Position numbers and translations under genes: made by a program. Below, piece by piece: positions 1-7,552 of a stretch of DNA of 64,000 nucleotides. Location of the stretch: the NCBI RefSeq assembly GCF_014775655.1, contig NZ_CP061274.1:372001-436000 (forward strand). Reading direction: 5' to 3'. Each line of letters begins with the position of its first letter. The stretch's first letter is position 1. Source of the stretch: Clavibacter zhangzhiyongii (GTDB lineage: Bacteria > Actinomycetota > Actinomycetes > Actinomycetales > Microbacteriaceae). The notes beneath the pieces were generated by a model. That model saw nothing but the letters and a program-made list of their open reading frames with translations. It was not told the DNA's origin and did no database searches.

Positions 1-442
1 TCGCCGGGGTGCGCAGGACGATGTCCACGCGGGTGGTCCGATCGGCCGGGGCGGTGAAGAAGCGGGCGTCCCGCCACTCGTTGACCTGGCCGAGGTACTG
101 GGAGACGGGGACCCCGCCGAGCGTGACCCAGGCGCGCAGCGTGTACCGCGTGGCGCGCTGCGACTCGAACCGGAAGGCGCCGTCGACGATGTCGACGCTC
201 TCGCCGAACGGGATGTCCGCGAACTCGAGCGAGACCTCGCCCGTGCGGACGAGGTTCCGGGGATCCACGCGGTCGAGGTAGACGCGGCCGACCACGGTGG
301 TGGTGAGCGGCTGGTCGGAGGCGCTGTCGGCCGTGGGCCGGGAGGCGTCCGCGGACGCGGGGGAGGCGGGGCCGCCCTGGACGGCGGTGATCAGGACCAG
401 GGCGATGAGGCCGACGAGACCGCGTCGGCGGACGGATGGCAT
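1..442 (-). CDS. secreted protein of unknown function, C-terminus outside the window
   Basis: Reading from an ATG at 442-440 gives at least 147 codons that run off the left edge. The N-terminus is a signal peptide: MPSVRRR, then a hydrophobic stretch (GLVGLIALVLITAV) and a small-residue region with a probable cleavage site near ASADA, so the product is exported. The mature part looks beta-rich, with VGRVYLDRV and FRFESQRATRYTLRAWV, compatible with a carboxypeptidase-regulatory or Ig-like fold, but I recognise no family. A GGAG ribosome binding site lies 7 nt before the start. Codon use matches the neighbours. The gene is divergent from the VOC gene at 646. Confidence 0.7.
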   Translation of the reverse strand, partial: MPSVRRRGLVGLIALVLITAVQGGPASPASADASRPTADSASDQPLTTTVVGRVYLDRVDPRNLVRTGEVSLEFADIPFGESVDIVDGAFRFESQRATRYTLRAWVTLGGVPVSQYLGQVNEWRDARFFTAPADRTTRVDIVLRTPA

Positions 443-645
443 GGGGTGCTCCGATGCTCGGACCGGCGGGATGCCGGTCGGGACACCGGTCTACTCCTGC
501 CGGACGCGCCCGTCACCACCCCCGTCGGGGGCGGTGGCAGCGCGCTCATCCGCGCCGCGGGTCCGCCCCGGCCCGGCCGCCACCCCCACCCCGCGCGTAC
601 GTTCGAGGGGAGCCGCCACCCGGGCGGCGGGAACGCGAGGACACC

Positions 646-1020
646 ATGCTCGGAGAGCACCCCGTCGGCGTCGTCCTGCTCACGCAGGACATGGCCGCAT
701 CACGCCGCTTCTACGCCGAGGCGCTCGGGCTGGAGGTCGCCGAGGAGTCCGAGTCGGCGATCACCTACCGGTCCGGCGGCACCGACCTCACGGTCACGAC
801 GAGCACGATCGGCTCGAAGGACGAGCAGACGAAGGCGTCGTGGAAGGTCCGGGACCTGCGGGCCGAGCTCGATCAGCTCGCCGAGCGCGGCGTCACCCCG
901 GAGGACTACGACACCGACGAGCTGAGGACCGTGGACGGCATCGCCGACCACGCGGGCGTCTGGTCCGCCTGGATTACCGACCCCGACGGCAACTCGCTCG
1001 GCATCGAGCAGCCGAAGTAG
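646..1020 (+). CDS. VOC family (glyoxalase/bleomycin-resistance fold) protein
   Basis: A 124-aa cytosolic single-domain protein of the vicinal oxygen chelate superfamily. The N-terminal signature is visible (VVLLTQDMAASRRFYAEALGLEV) and the C-terminal half ends with the usual DPDGNSLGIEQP strand. Length fits one VOC unit (two beta-alpha-beta-beta-beta modules). Such proteins act as dioxygenases, isomerases or drug-binding proteins; the substrate cannot be read from sequence. The ATG at 646 was chosen because it begins the conserved fold and has GCGAGG upstream; an in-frame extension to 436 would add unrelated residues. It appears monocistronic. Confidence 0.85.
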   Translation: MLGEHPVGVVLLTQDMAASRRFYAEALGLEVAEESESAITYRSGGTDLTVTTSTIGSKDEQTKASWKVRDLRAELDQLAERGVTPEDYDTDELRTVDGIADHAGVWSAWITDPDGNSLGIEQPK

Positions 1021-1178
1021 CGGGCGCGGGCGGGCGGTGCTCTCCGGCGCCGCCGCTCGGACCGGCACCCGCGGGGGTCTCCCGTACCGTGGGGCGCGGC
1101 CCGCCGACGGCGGCCGACCTCGCCCGTGCGTCGCACGGCGCGGCACCCGCACACCGCACACCCGCCCGGAGGCACCGC

Positions 1179-1841
1179 ATGGCCGCATCCACCCGCATCC
1201 TCCCGCCCCGCATCAGCGACCCGCGGCTCGACGACCTGGCCGACGGCGACCCGTCCGACCTCGACGCGCACGCGTCCTTCGAGCGGCTGCGCTTCGCCGA
1301 CGCCGACCTGAGCGACGCCGACCTCGTCGACATCGGGTTCGAGGAGTGCGCGCTCGAGCGCATACGCCTGCACGAGGCCGACCTCACCGCCGCGAGCCTC
1401 GTCGACGTGCTGGCCTCCCGTCTCGACGCGCCCGTGCTGAAGGCGCCGCGGATCCGGATGCGCGACGTGCGCCTCGAGGGCTCGCGCGTCGGATCCGCCG
1501 AGCTCTACGACGCGTCCCTCTCCTCCGTGCACATCGTCGACTGCCGGCTCGGCTTCGTGAACCTGCGCGGCTCGAAGATCACCGACCTGCTCATCACCGA
1601 CTGCGCCATCGAGGAGCTCGACCTCCGCGGCACCGCCGGCATGCGCGTCGCCTTCGAGCGCACCACCATCGGCACGCTCGACCTCGCGGACTCGTCGCTC
1701 ACGCACCTCGACCTCCGCGGCGCCGAGATCCACGACCTCGACACCCCCGACGGCCTCCGCGGCGCCGTGCTCGACTCGAACCAGCTCATGGCGCTCGGCC
1801 CGGTCTTCGCGCGGCACTTCCGCGTGCGCGTGGAGGACTGA
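1179..1841 (+). CDS. pentapeptide-repeat protein
   Basis: A 220-aa protein made of A(D/N)L-type repeats: ADLSDADLVDIGF, EADLTAASL, AELYDASL, GFVNLRGSKI, TLDLADSSLTHLDLRGAEI. This pattern predicts a right-handed quadrilateral beta-helix as in Qnr/MfpA-like proteins, though function varies widely in the family. No signal peptide or membrane segment is seen, so it is probably cytosolic. ATG 1179 has GGAGG at 1167-1171. It is convergent with the GNAT gene, with only 5 nt between the two stop codons. Confidence 0.8.
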   Translation: MAASTRILPPRISDPRLDDLADGDPSDLDAHASFERLRFADADLSDADLVDIGFEECALERIRLHEADLTAASLVDVLASRLDAPVLKAPRIRMRDVRLEGSRVGSAELYDASLSSVHIVDCRLGFVNLRGSKITDLLITDCAIEELDLRGTAGMRVAFERTTIGTLDLADSSLTHLDLRGAEIHDLDTPDGLRGAVLDSNQLMALGPVFARHFRVRVED

Positions 1842-1846
1842 GGCGC

Positions 1847-2368
1847 TCAGCCCGCCGGCGGGATCCGCAGCTTGAAGCCCACGTGCGACGGCGCGTAGCC
1901 GAGGCGCTCGTAGAAGCGGTGGGCGTCGACGCGGGCCGCGTCGGAGGTGAGCTGCACGAGCGCCGCGCCGAGGGCGGGCGCGGCGGCGTCCGCGACCCAG
2001 CGCATCATGGCGCCGCCGATGCCCGCGGAGCGCAGGTCGCTGCGGACCCGCACGGCCTCGACCTGGAGGCGGGAGCTGCCGCGGCGGGCCATCCCGGGGA
2101 TGAGCGTCAGCTGCAGCGTGCCGACGAGGGCCCCGTCGTCCGCGACCGCGACGAGCAGCTCGTTGCCGGCATCGGCGACGATGCGGTCGAGCGCGTCCCG
2201 GTAGCGGTCCGCGTCGTCGGGATCCGCGCGGTCGCCCCGCGAGGCGCTCACCGCGTCGTCGGCGAGCAGCGCCATGATGGGCCGGAGGTCGGCGGGCGTC
2301 GCGCGGCGGAGGACCACGCCGGGGACGCGCGCCGGGAGCGGGACGGGGAGGACGAGGGACGCGAGCAC
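1847..2368 (-). CDS. GNAT family N-acetyltransferase
   Basis: A 173-aa acetyltransferase that would move an acetyl group from acetyl-CoA to an amine. The acetyl-CoA pyrophosphate-binding motif A is clear (VRSDLRSAGIGGAMMRWV), followed by the typical end YERLGYAPSHVGFKL. The substrate is unknown. I chose GTG at 2368-2366 because GGGGAGGA lies 8-10 nt upstream and the start precedes VVLRRATPADL, the usual first strand of the fold. It stands 32 nt downstream of the alpha/beta hydrolase gene on the same strand and may be cotranscribed. Confidence 0.85.
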   Translation of the reverse strand: MLASLVLPVPLPARVPGVVLRRATPADLRPIMALLADDAVSASRGDRADPDDADRYRDALDRIVADAGNELLVAVADDGALVGTLQLTLIPGMARRGSSRLQVEAVRVRSDLRSAGIGGAMMRWVADAAAPALGAALVQLTSDAARVDAHRFYERLGYAPSHVGFKLRIPPAG

Positions 2369-2400
2369 GCCCCCATCCTCCCCGCCGCGGGGCGGCCGAC

Positions 2401-3195
2401 CTAGGCCGACGCCCTTCCGTACGCCCGCGCCACGTGCGCGAGCAGCCGCTCGGTGAGCATCCGGCGGAGGTCCATCGACGACCAGCCGTGATCCGCGCCC
2501 TCCACGGCGGTGAACGTCGCGCCCGGCATGAGCTCGCCGTACCGCGCGCCGTAGGCGACGGGCACGACCTCGTCCGCCGTGCCGTGCAGCACGTCGACCG
2601 GGCCGGGATACCCGGAGACCGGCCCGTAGACGTCGACGCCCGCCAGCACCTCGTCCGGGAAGGACAGGCCGAGGCCCATCCCCTGGATGTCGACGACGCC
2701 GCGCTCCCGGGCGGCCGCCAGCGGCTCGCCCATCACGCGGCCGTGCACCGCGACGTCGTCGACGACCACGCCGGCCGGCGACCACAGGGTGAGGCTCGCC
2801 ACGAGCTCCGGCGCACGCGCCGCGGCCAGCGCCGACTCGACGCCGCCGAGGCTGTGGGCGACGACGTGCACGGGGCCGTCCGCGTCCTCGGCGAGGACGC
2901 GGATCATCGCGGACACCTGGTCGACCTCGTCGAGGAGGCGCACGTCGGCGAAGTCGCCGTCGCTCACGCCGTGCCCGAGCCGGTCGTAGGCCCGGGCCGC
3001 CGTGCCGGACGCGGCCAGCGCCCGGGCGACGGGGACCCAGAGGCCGTGGCCGCCGGTGCCCGTGTCGCCGAAGCCGTGCACGAGGAGCGCCGCGGGGGAT
3101 CCGCGTCGCACCGTCCCGTGCTCCCAGCCGCGGATCGTGCGCCCGCCGTGGTCGAGGGCGAGCGGGGCGACGCGCGGCGTCGGGGCCGCGCCCAT
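2401..3195 (-). CDS. alpha/beta-fold hydrolase
   Basis: A 264-aa serine hydrolase. The oxyanion-hole region LLVHGFGDTGTGG, the cap-proximal YDRLGHGVSDG, the nucleophile elbow VVAHSLGG and a late acid/His pair (HGTADEV, EGADHGWSS) are all visible, so the catalytic triad looks complete. It resembles monoacylglycerol-lipase or lysophospholipase-like hydrolases; the substrate is unknown. Its ATG overlaps the stop codon of padC by one base (TGATG), so the two are translationally coupled and probably both controlled by the MarR operator upstream of padC. Confidence 0.87.
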   Translation of the reverse strand: MGAAPTPRVAPLALDHGGRTIRGWEHGTVRRGSPAALLVHGFGDTGTGGHGLWVPVARALAASGTAARAYDRLGHGVSDGDFADVRLLDEVDQVSAMIRVLAEDADGPVHVVAHSLGGVESALAAARAPELVASLTLWSPAGVVVDDVAVHGRVMGEPLAAARERGVVDIQGMGLGLSFPDEVLAGVDVYGPVSGYPGPVDVLHGTADEVVPVAYGARYGELMPGATFTAVEGADHGWSSMDLRRMLTERLLAHVARAYGRASA

Positions 3196-3725
3196 CAGTT
3201 CCGGCGGTCGGCGAACCCGGCCGGGAGGTCGGCGGGGGCGGTGTCGACGACCGTCTCGTCATCGGCGCCCACGAACTCGTCGAGCGTGATGTGCGCGAAC
3301 TCCGGCACCACGTAGATCGGGTAGGTGGGGCCCTCGTCGCGGTGCGCGCGCATCTCGTCGAGGTGATCGTTCTGGAAGAGCACGGTCTTCGAACCGTCCT
3401 CCTCCACCCAGCGCGGGAAGAAGATCGTGCCGTGCAGCACGCGGGCGGCGGGCACGATGTTGACGACGACGCTCGTGCCGGTCGGCTCGTTCCACGAGAC
3501 CTTGAAGACGCCCGCGGCGAGGGCGACGAGGTCGACCGTCTGGTCCTTGACCCAGCGGCCGCCCACCATGCCCGTGTGGATGCGGTAGTCGATGGTCGTG
3601 GCGTTCTTCACGTACATCTCGTACTGCCAGCCGTTGGCGTACGTGTAGATGAGGCGGTGGCCGACGAGGGGGCTGAGGTCCTGAGCGGGCACGGGGTGCT
3701 CGACGCTCGTGGTGATGGTGTCCAT
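3195..3725 (-). CDS. padC: phenolic acid decarboxylase
   Basis: A 176-aa enzyme that removes CO2 from p-coumaric, ferulic and caffeic acids to give vinylphenols, a detoxification step for plant-derived hydroxycinnamates. Family blocks are near diagnostic: [63 protein letters not shown] and [14 protein letters not shown]. Length matches known cytosolic PadC/PAD proteins. It is divergent from a MarR gene with a 21-bp dyad between them. A weak -10 (CAGGAT, 3733-3738 on the complement) ends 7 nt before the ATG, suggesting a nearly leaderless message. The downstream hydrolase overlaps it. Confidence 0.95.
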   Translation of the reverse strand: MDTITTSVEHPVPAQDLSPLVGHRLIYTYANGWQYEMYVKNATTIDYRIHTGMVGGRWVKDQTVDLVALAAGVFKVSWNEPTGTSVVVNIVPAARVLHGTIFFPRWVEEDGSKTVLFQNDHLDEMRAHRDEGPTYPIYVVPEFAHITLDEFVGADDETVVDTAPADLPAGFADRRN

Positions 3726-3746
3726 GCCGACGATCCTGTCACCGGA

Positions 3747-3767
3747 ATGCGTTTGTCACAAGCGCAT
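3747..3767. promoter_or_regulatory. dyad operator between padC and its MarR regulator
   Basis: Two 10-bp arms, ATGCGTTTGT and ACAAGCGCAT, flank the central C3757; 9 of 10 positions pair. Each arm carries a -35-like hexamer: TTGTCA on the + strand and TTGTGA on the complement, each spaced 17-18 nt from a -10 box (TATCCT 3777-3782 for the regulator; CAGGAT for padC). A dimer bound here would cover both -35 elements, fitting PadR/MarR-type repression relieved by phenolic acids. Binding is inferred. Confidence 0.75.
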
Positions 3768-3776
3768 CTGCCTGGG

Positions 3777-3782
3777 TATCCT
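3777..3782 (+). promoter_or_regulatory. -10 box of the MarR gene
   Basis: TATCCT ends exactly 6 nt before the ATG at 3789, so transcription would start at or next to the first base of the start codon (leaderless message). The -35 (TTGTCA, 3754-3759) lies inside the dyad operator. Confidence 0.6.
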
Positions 3783-3788
3783 CGGTGC

Positions 3789-4349
3789 ATGCCCTCCGAC
3801 CCGACCGACGCCGACCTGCGGGCCGTCGCCCGTCGCCTCGGCTCGGAGCTCGGGCCCTTCCGGCGCCGGCTGATGAACGCGAGCCGCAGCGCCGCCGACC
3901 TCCCCGACATCCCGGACGCGCAGGTCGAGGTGCTCCGCCGGCTGGAGGCGATCGGCTGGGCCACGCCCACCGCGCTCGGCCGGTCGCTCGGACTCGCGCG
4001 CTCCACCGTCAGCAACCTCATCCTCGCCATGGAGCGCGACGGGCTCGTCGACCGGCGCCTCACGAAGGGCGACGGGCGCAGCACCGAGGTGGGGCTCACG
4101 GATCACGCGCGCGAGCTGCTGCGCACCTTCGACCACTCGGCCGAGGCCGTGCTCGTCGCGGCGCTGCGCAGCCTCAGCGCGGGGGAGCGGCGCGACGTCG
4201 CCCGCGCCCTGCCCGCCCTCGAGGCGCTGCACGCGGCGATCGGCGGGTCGGGCGCGCGTCCCGATGCCCCGGCGTCCCCGGAGGGGGCCCCGGACGCGAC
4301 GACGCGCCGCCGGTCGGGGAGCGCATCCCCGTCCGACGGCGCGTCGTGA
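3789..4349 (+). CDS. MarR family transcriptional regulator, likely repressor of padC
   Basis: A 186-aa winged-helix protein. The HTH reads TPTALGRSLGLARSTVSNLILAMERDGLVDRRLTKGDGRSTEVGLTDHARELL, including the wing motif D-GR. The last ~30 residues (after HAAIGGSG) are low-complexity Pro/Ala/Ser/Arg; they are encoded by DNA that folds into the gene's own terminator hairpin. Divergence from padC and the shared dyad make local autoregulated repression of padC likely; MarR and PadR regulators commonly play this role. The ATG follows a -10 box by 6 nt with no ribosome binding site. Confidence 0.87.
   Translation: MPSDPTDADLRAVARRLGSELGPFRRRLMNASRSAADLPDIPDAQVEVLRRLEAIGWATPTALGRSLGLARSTVSNLILAMERDGLVDRRLTKGDGRSTEVGLTDHARELLRTFDHSAEAVLVAALRSLSAGERRDVARALPALEALHAAIGGSGARPDAPASPEGAPDATTRRRSGSASPSDGAS
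4299..4347 (+). terminator. long hairpin inside the 3' end of the MarR gene
   Basis: Outer arms 4299-4309 and 4337-4347 (ACGACGCGCCG / CGGCGCGTCGT) pair perfectly over 11 bp. Three more pairs and a 6-bp inner stem (CGGGGA / TCCCCG) continue to a 5-nt loop; only two mismatches interrupt. It ends two bases before the end of the stop codon and lies between convergent MarR genes. No T-tract follows. Confidence 0.65.
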
Positions 4350-4367
4350 CGTCCTGAGCCGGTCCGC

Positions 4368-4922
4368 TCAGCCCGCGTGGGCGGGCGTGCGGTCCCCGGT
4401 CCCGTGCTCCGCGTCAGCCGCGTCCGCGACCTGCACGTCCCCGCCCGCGTTGAGCCGCGCGAGGTAGCCGGCGAACGCGTCGAGGTCGGCGCGGCTCCAG
4501 TCGCCGAGGCGGCGGATCAGGCGGCTGCCGCCCTGCGCGTCGTCGGCCTCGATGCCCGCGCGGCCCGCCGGGGTGAGCGCGAGCACGCGCACCCGGCCGT
4601 CCTGCGCGTCGGCGCCGACCTCCACCAGCCCCAGGTCCTGGAGCTGGCGGAGCTGCCGGCTGACGACGCTGCGGTCGACGCCGAGCTGGTCGGCGACGGC
4701 GCTCGCGTGGGCGGCGCCGCAGCGGCGGATCACGCGGAGCATCTTGTAGCCGATGGGCGGCAGGTCCGGGTGGATCGCCGCGGCGGCCTCCCGGGTCGTC
4801 GTCCGGATCCGCTGGGCGAGGGCCGTCATCTGCTCCTCGACCTCGGCGATGCCCGCCGCGATCCCGTCGGGGACGTCGCCCGCGGCGACGCTCCCCGTGC
4901 CGGACAGGTCCTCGTCGTTCAT
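4368..4922 (-). CDS. MarR family transcriptional regulator of the adjacent efflux pump
   Basis: A 184-aa regulator. The winged HTH is clear: IGYKMLRVIRRCGAAHASAVADQLGVDRSVVSRQLRQLQDLGLVEVGADAQDGRVRVLALTPAGR. The N-terminal helix (VEEQMTALAQRIRTTTREAAAAI) would form the dimer interface. Its ATG overlaps the stop of the MFS transporter by one base (TGATG), so it is the second gene of the operon and probably represses its own promoter at 6698-6726. MarR proteins of this arrangement usually respond to the drug exported by the partner pump. Confidence 0.87.
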   Translation of the reverse strand: MNDEDLSGTGSVAAGDVPDGIAAGIAEVEEQMTALAQRIRTTTREAAAAIHPDLPPIGYKMLRVIRRCGAAHASAVADQLGVDRSVVSRQLRQLQDLGLVEVGADAQDGRVRVLALTPAGRAGIEADDAQGGSRLIRRLGDWSRADLDAFAGYLARLNAGGDVQVADAADAEHGTGDRTPAHAG

Positions 4923-6670
4923 CAGCGCGCGTCGACCTCGGCGTCCTCGGCCTCGGGCAGGCGGATGGACCCGGTCGGGTTCGCCTCCCCGGCGGGGGTG
5001 AGCGCGACGGCTCCGGCGGACGCGCCGATGAGCGCGTCCTCGGCGTCCTCGCGGCGCGCGGTGCGCGGGTCGGCGGCCGTGTCGCTCTTCAGCTGCACGG
5101 CGTTCTTGCTGCCGAGCTGCGCGTTGGGCAGGAAGACCACGGCGATGAGCGAGACGATCGCGAGCGGCACGCTGTAGAGGAACACGTCGCCGATACCCAC
5201 GCCGTAGGCGCTCTCGACCACCGTGCGCACCGCGGGGGTGAGCTGCGAGACCTGGGGGATGACGCCGGAGCCGAGGGACTGCGCGGCGGCGGCCTGGTCG
5301 GCGGGGGCGAGCCCGCGGATCCCGGCGCTGATCTCCGACGCGATGATCGTGCCGAGGATGGAGCCGAGCACCGAGACGCCGACGGTGCCGCCGAGGCTGC
5401 GGAAGAACGTGACCGCGCTGGTGGCGACGCCGAGGTTCTTGACCTCGATGGCGTTCTGCACGACGAGGACGAGGTTCTGCATCAGCATGCCGAGGCCCGC
5501 GCCGAGCACGAACATGTAGATGCCGACGAGCACGAAATCGGTGTCGTAGCGGAGCGTGGAGAGCAGGCCCGTGCCGGCGATGATGAGGACGGCGCCCGTG
5601 ATCATGATCGCCTTCCACTTGCCGCGGCGGCTGATCAGGCTGCCGAACACGGTCGAGGAGATGAGCAGGCCCGCCATGAGCGGGATCGTCAGCAGGCCCG
5701 ACTGGGTCGGCGTGGCGCCGCGCGACAGCTGCATGTACTGCGCGAGGAAGACCGACGTGCCGAACAGCGAGATGCCGACCGCGAGGCTCGCGAGGACCGA
5801 GAGCGTGAAGGTGCGGTTGCGGAACATGGTGAGCGGGATGATCGGCTCGGCGACCTTGAGCTCGGTGACGACCGCGGCGATCAGCAGCACGACCGCGCCG
5901 GCGGCCATGAGGTACGACGTGCCCGACGCCCACTCGAACTGCTTGCCGGCCTGCGAGACCCAGATGAGCAGGAGCGAGACGCCGCTCGCGATGAAGACCG
6001 CGCCGAGGTAGTCGACGTGCACCTTGCGCTTCGGGTGCGCGGGCAGGTGGAGGGTGACCTGCAGCAGGATGATGGCGATGATGGCGATCGGCAGCGCGAT
6101 GAAGAAGTTCCAGCGCCAGCCGAACGCGTCCGTCACGACGCCGCCGAGGAGCGGACCGCCGACGGTGCCGACGGCCATGACGGCGCCGAAGAGGCCGGCG
6201 TAGCGGCCGCGGTCACGCGGGCTGATGATGTCGGCCATGATGATCTGGCTGAGCGCCGCGAGCCCGCCGGCGCCGAGGCCCTGGAGCACGCGGAAGGCGA
6301 TGAGCGTCTCGGTGTTCTGCGAGAAGCCGGCGAGGGCGGATCCCAGCACGAAGATCGCGAGCGCGAGCTGGATGAGCAGCTTGCGGTTGAAGAGGTCGGC
6401 GAACTTGCCCCAGAGCGGCGTGCTCACGGTGGTGGCGAGGAGCGTCGCGGTGACGACCCAGGTGTAGCCGGACTGGTCGCCCTTCAGGTCGCTGATGATG
6501 ATGGGCAGCGAGGTCGAGACGACGGTGCCGGCGAGGATCGAGACGAACATGCCGAGGAGGAGGCCCGACAGGGACTCGAGGACCTGGCGCTTCGACATGG
6601 ATCCGTCCGACGAGACGGTGCGGCGGGGGGCCTTCGCGGGTGACGCGGTGGCCGGGTGGTGCTGGGACAT
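4922..6670 (-). CDS. MFS drug efflux transporter, DHA2 (14-TM) family
   Basis: A 582-aa inner-membrane proton antiporter. Visible features are the first helix (LLGMFVSILAGTVVSTSLPIII), motif A-like GKFADLFNRK, the helix-5 motif GPLLGGVVTDAFGWRWNFF, and many later hydrophobic helices matching the 14-TM EmrB/QacA layout. The cytosolic C-tail of about 80 residues is acidic and low-complexity. ATG 6670 was chosen over 6730 because GGAGGA lies 6 nt upstream and the 20-residue extension would overlap the -10 promoter. Expression is probably controlled by the MarR protein encoded next. Confidence 0.92.
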   Translation of the reverse strand: MSQHHPATASPAKAPRRTVSSDGSMSKRQVLESLSGLLLGMFVSILAGTVVSTSLPIIISDLKGDQSGYTWVVTATLLATTVSTPLWGKFADLFNRKLLIQLALAIFVLGSALAGFSQNTETLIAFRVLQGLGAGGLAALSQIIMADIISPRDRGRYAGLFGAVMAVGTVGGPLLGGVVTDAFGWRWNFFIALPIAIIAIILLQVTLHLPAHPKRKVHVDYLGAVFIASGVSLLLIWVSQAGKQFEWASGTSYLMAAGAVVLLIAAVVTELKVAEPIIPLTMFRNRTFTLSVLASLAVGISLFGTSVFLAQYMQLSRGATPTQSGLLTIPLMAGLLISSTVFGSLISRRGKWKAIMITGAVLIIAGTGLLSTLRYDTDFVLVGIYMFVLGAGLGMLMQNLVLVVQNAIEVKNLGVATSAVTFFRSLGGTVGVSVLGSILGTIIASEISAGIRGLAPADQAAAAQSLGSGVIPQVSQLTPAVRTVVESAYGVGIGDVFLYSVPLAIVSLIAVVFLPNAQLGSKNAVQLKSDTAADPRTARREDAEDALIGASAGAVALTPAGEANPTGSIRLPEAEDAEVDAR

Positions 6671-6683
6671 GATCCTCCGGGTA

Positions 6684-6699
6684 GTTGACTGCAAGCAAC
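6684..6699. promoter_or_regulatory. imperfect dyad, likely MarR operator of the efflux operon
   Basis: GTTGACTGCAAGCAAC matches its own reverse complement at 12 of 16 positions and lies across the predicted transcription start of the efflux operon. A second perfect inverted repeat, ACTGT and ACAGT around 5 nt, sits in the promoter spacer (6706-6720). Either could bind the MarR repressor. Confidence 0.6.
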
Positions 6700-6726
6700 C
6701 ATATGACTGTGGTGGACAGTTGTCAA
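6698..6726 (-). promoter_or_regulatory. sigma-70 type promoter of the efflux operon
   Basis: On the complement, TTGACA (6726-6721) and TATGGT (6703-6698) are separated by exactly 17 nt. This is the best consensus promoter I found in the window. The predicted start near 6691 gives a leader of about 20 nt that contains the GGAGGA ribosome binding site. Confidence 0.8.
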
Positions 6727-6825
6727 CCATCTCGGGCGGCAGCGGAGACGGCTCATGCCGCGAGGCCGTGGATCCGCCGACCGCGGGACCCGTCGCGGAG
6801 CCCCGGGAGTAGACCGGAGGGGTGC

Positions 6826-6843
6826 GCCGGTCGACCGACCGGC
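6826..6843. promoter_or_regulatory. perfect dyad upstream of the VOC gene
   Basis: Arms GCCGGTCG and CGACCGGC pair perfectly around 2 nt, ending about 10 nt before the ribosome binding site of the gene at 6865. It could be an operator or a leader hairpin; no regulator is adjacent other than the MarR/MFS pair. Confidence 0.4.
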
Positions 6844-6864
6844 CTCGATGCGAGGAGGAATCCC

Positions 6865-7224
6865 ATGGTCGATTCGGTGGCGACGGTCTGGCTGCCCGTG
6901 CAGGACATGACGCGCGCGGTGGCGTTCTACCGCGACACGCTCGGGCTCACGGTGAAGAGCGAGGACGCGGACTGGAGCGAGATCGACGCGGACGGCCTGA
7001 TGATCGGCCTCAACGCGCGCGAGGAGACGAGCGGCTCGAAGGGCGGCGGCGCGGTCATCTCGTTCACGCCCGAGGGCTCCATCGAGGACGAGCTCGAGCG
7101 GCTCCGCGGTCGCGGCGCCGAGATCACGGGCGAGGTCAGCGACCACGAGTGGGGCCGCATCCTCCCGTTCCAGGACAGCGAGGGCAACGACCTCCAGCTG
7201 TACACGCCGCCCGTCGGCGGCTAG
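6865..7224 (+). CDS. VOC family (glyoxalase-like) protein
   Basis: A 119-aa single-domain protein. The opening VATVWLPVQDMTRAVAFYRDTLGLTV and the closing ILPFQDSEGNDLQLYTPP are the two conserved VOC strands; the E of the D-EGN segment is commonly a metal ligand. Substrate unknown; small cytosolic VOC proteins near efflux genes are often detoxification or antibiotic-binding proteins. GAGGAGGAA precedes the ATG at an ideal distance, one of the strongest ribosome binding sites here. It is divergent from the MFS operon. Confidence 0.87.
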   Translation: MVDSVATVWLPVQDMTRAVAFYRDTLGLTVKSEDADWSEIDADGLMIGLNAREETSGSKGGGAVISFTPEGSIEDELERLRGRGAEITGEVSDHEWGRILPFQDSEGNDLQLYTPPVGG

Positions 7225-7237
7225 TCGCGCGGAGCGC

Positions 7238-7543
7238 TCACGGCAGGGGCTCGAGGTCGACGTGCACGTCGTCGCCGACCGCGAGCCCCTGCGCGTCGCG
7301 CACCGCGCGCTTCACGGGGAGGATCCACGTTCCGTCGCCCTGCGGGAACACGGACGTGCGCCAGGTCGTGGTGCCGACGCGCACGCGCACCGGGACGGAT
7401 CCGAAGCCGCGGCGACCGGCCTGGCCCAGCTCCCGCAGCATCGGGGTGAGGTCGACGGGCAGGGACACGAAGGTTCAGAGCTCGCGCCGGGCCTCCCACG
7501 CCCAGAGCGGCGCGGTGAAGTCGAGGGGGAGGTCGTCGGTCAC
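7238..7543 (-). pseudogene. DUF1905 family gene interrupted by an in-frame TGA
   Basis: Read from GTG at 7543 the frame gives MTDDLPLDFTAPLWAWEARREL, then TGA (7477-7475), then continues in the same frame as TFVSLPVDLTPMLRELGQ and ends 79 codons later at 7238. DUF1905 proteins normally start with an F-x-x-P/L-x-W strand followed by W-x-F-V-x-L-P; one change of TGG to TGA at the family tryptophan explains the break. The downstream part keeps the family end (PVKRAVRDAQGLAVGDDVHVDLEP). Either this is a recent nonsense mutation, a sequencing error, or a 76-aa product starts internally at GTG 7468. The reading frame is otherwise intact and codon use normal. Confidence 0.75.
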
Positions 7544-7552
7544 CTGACGACC

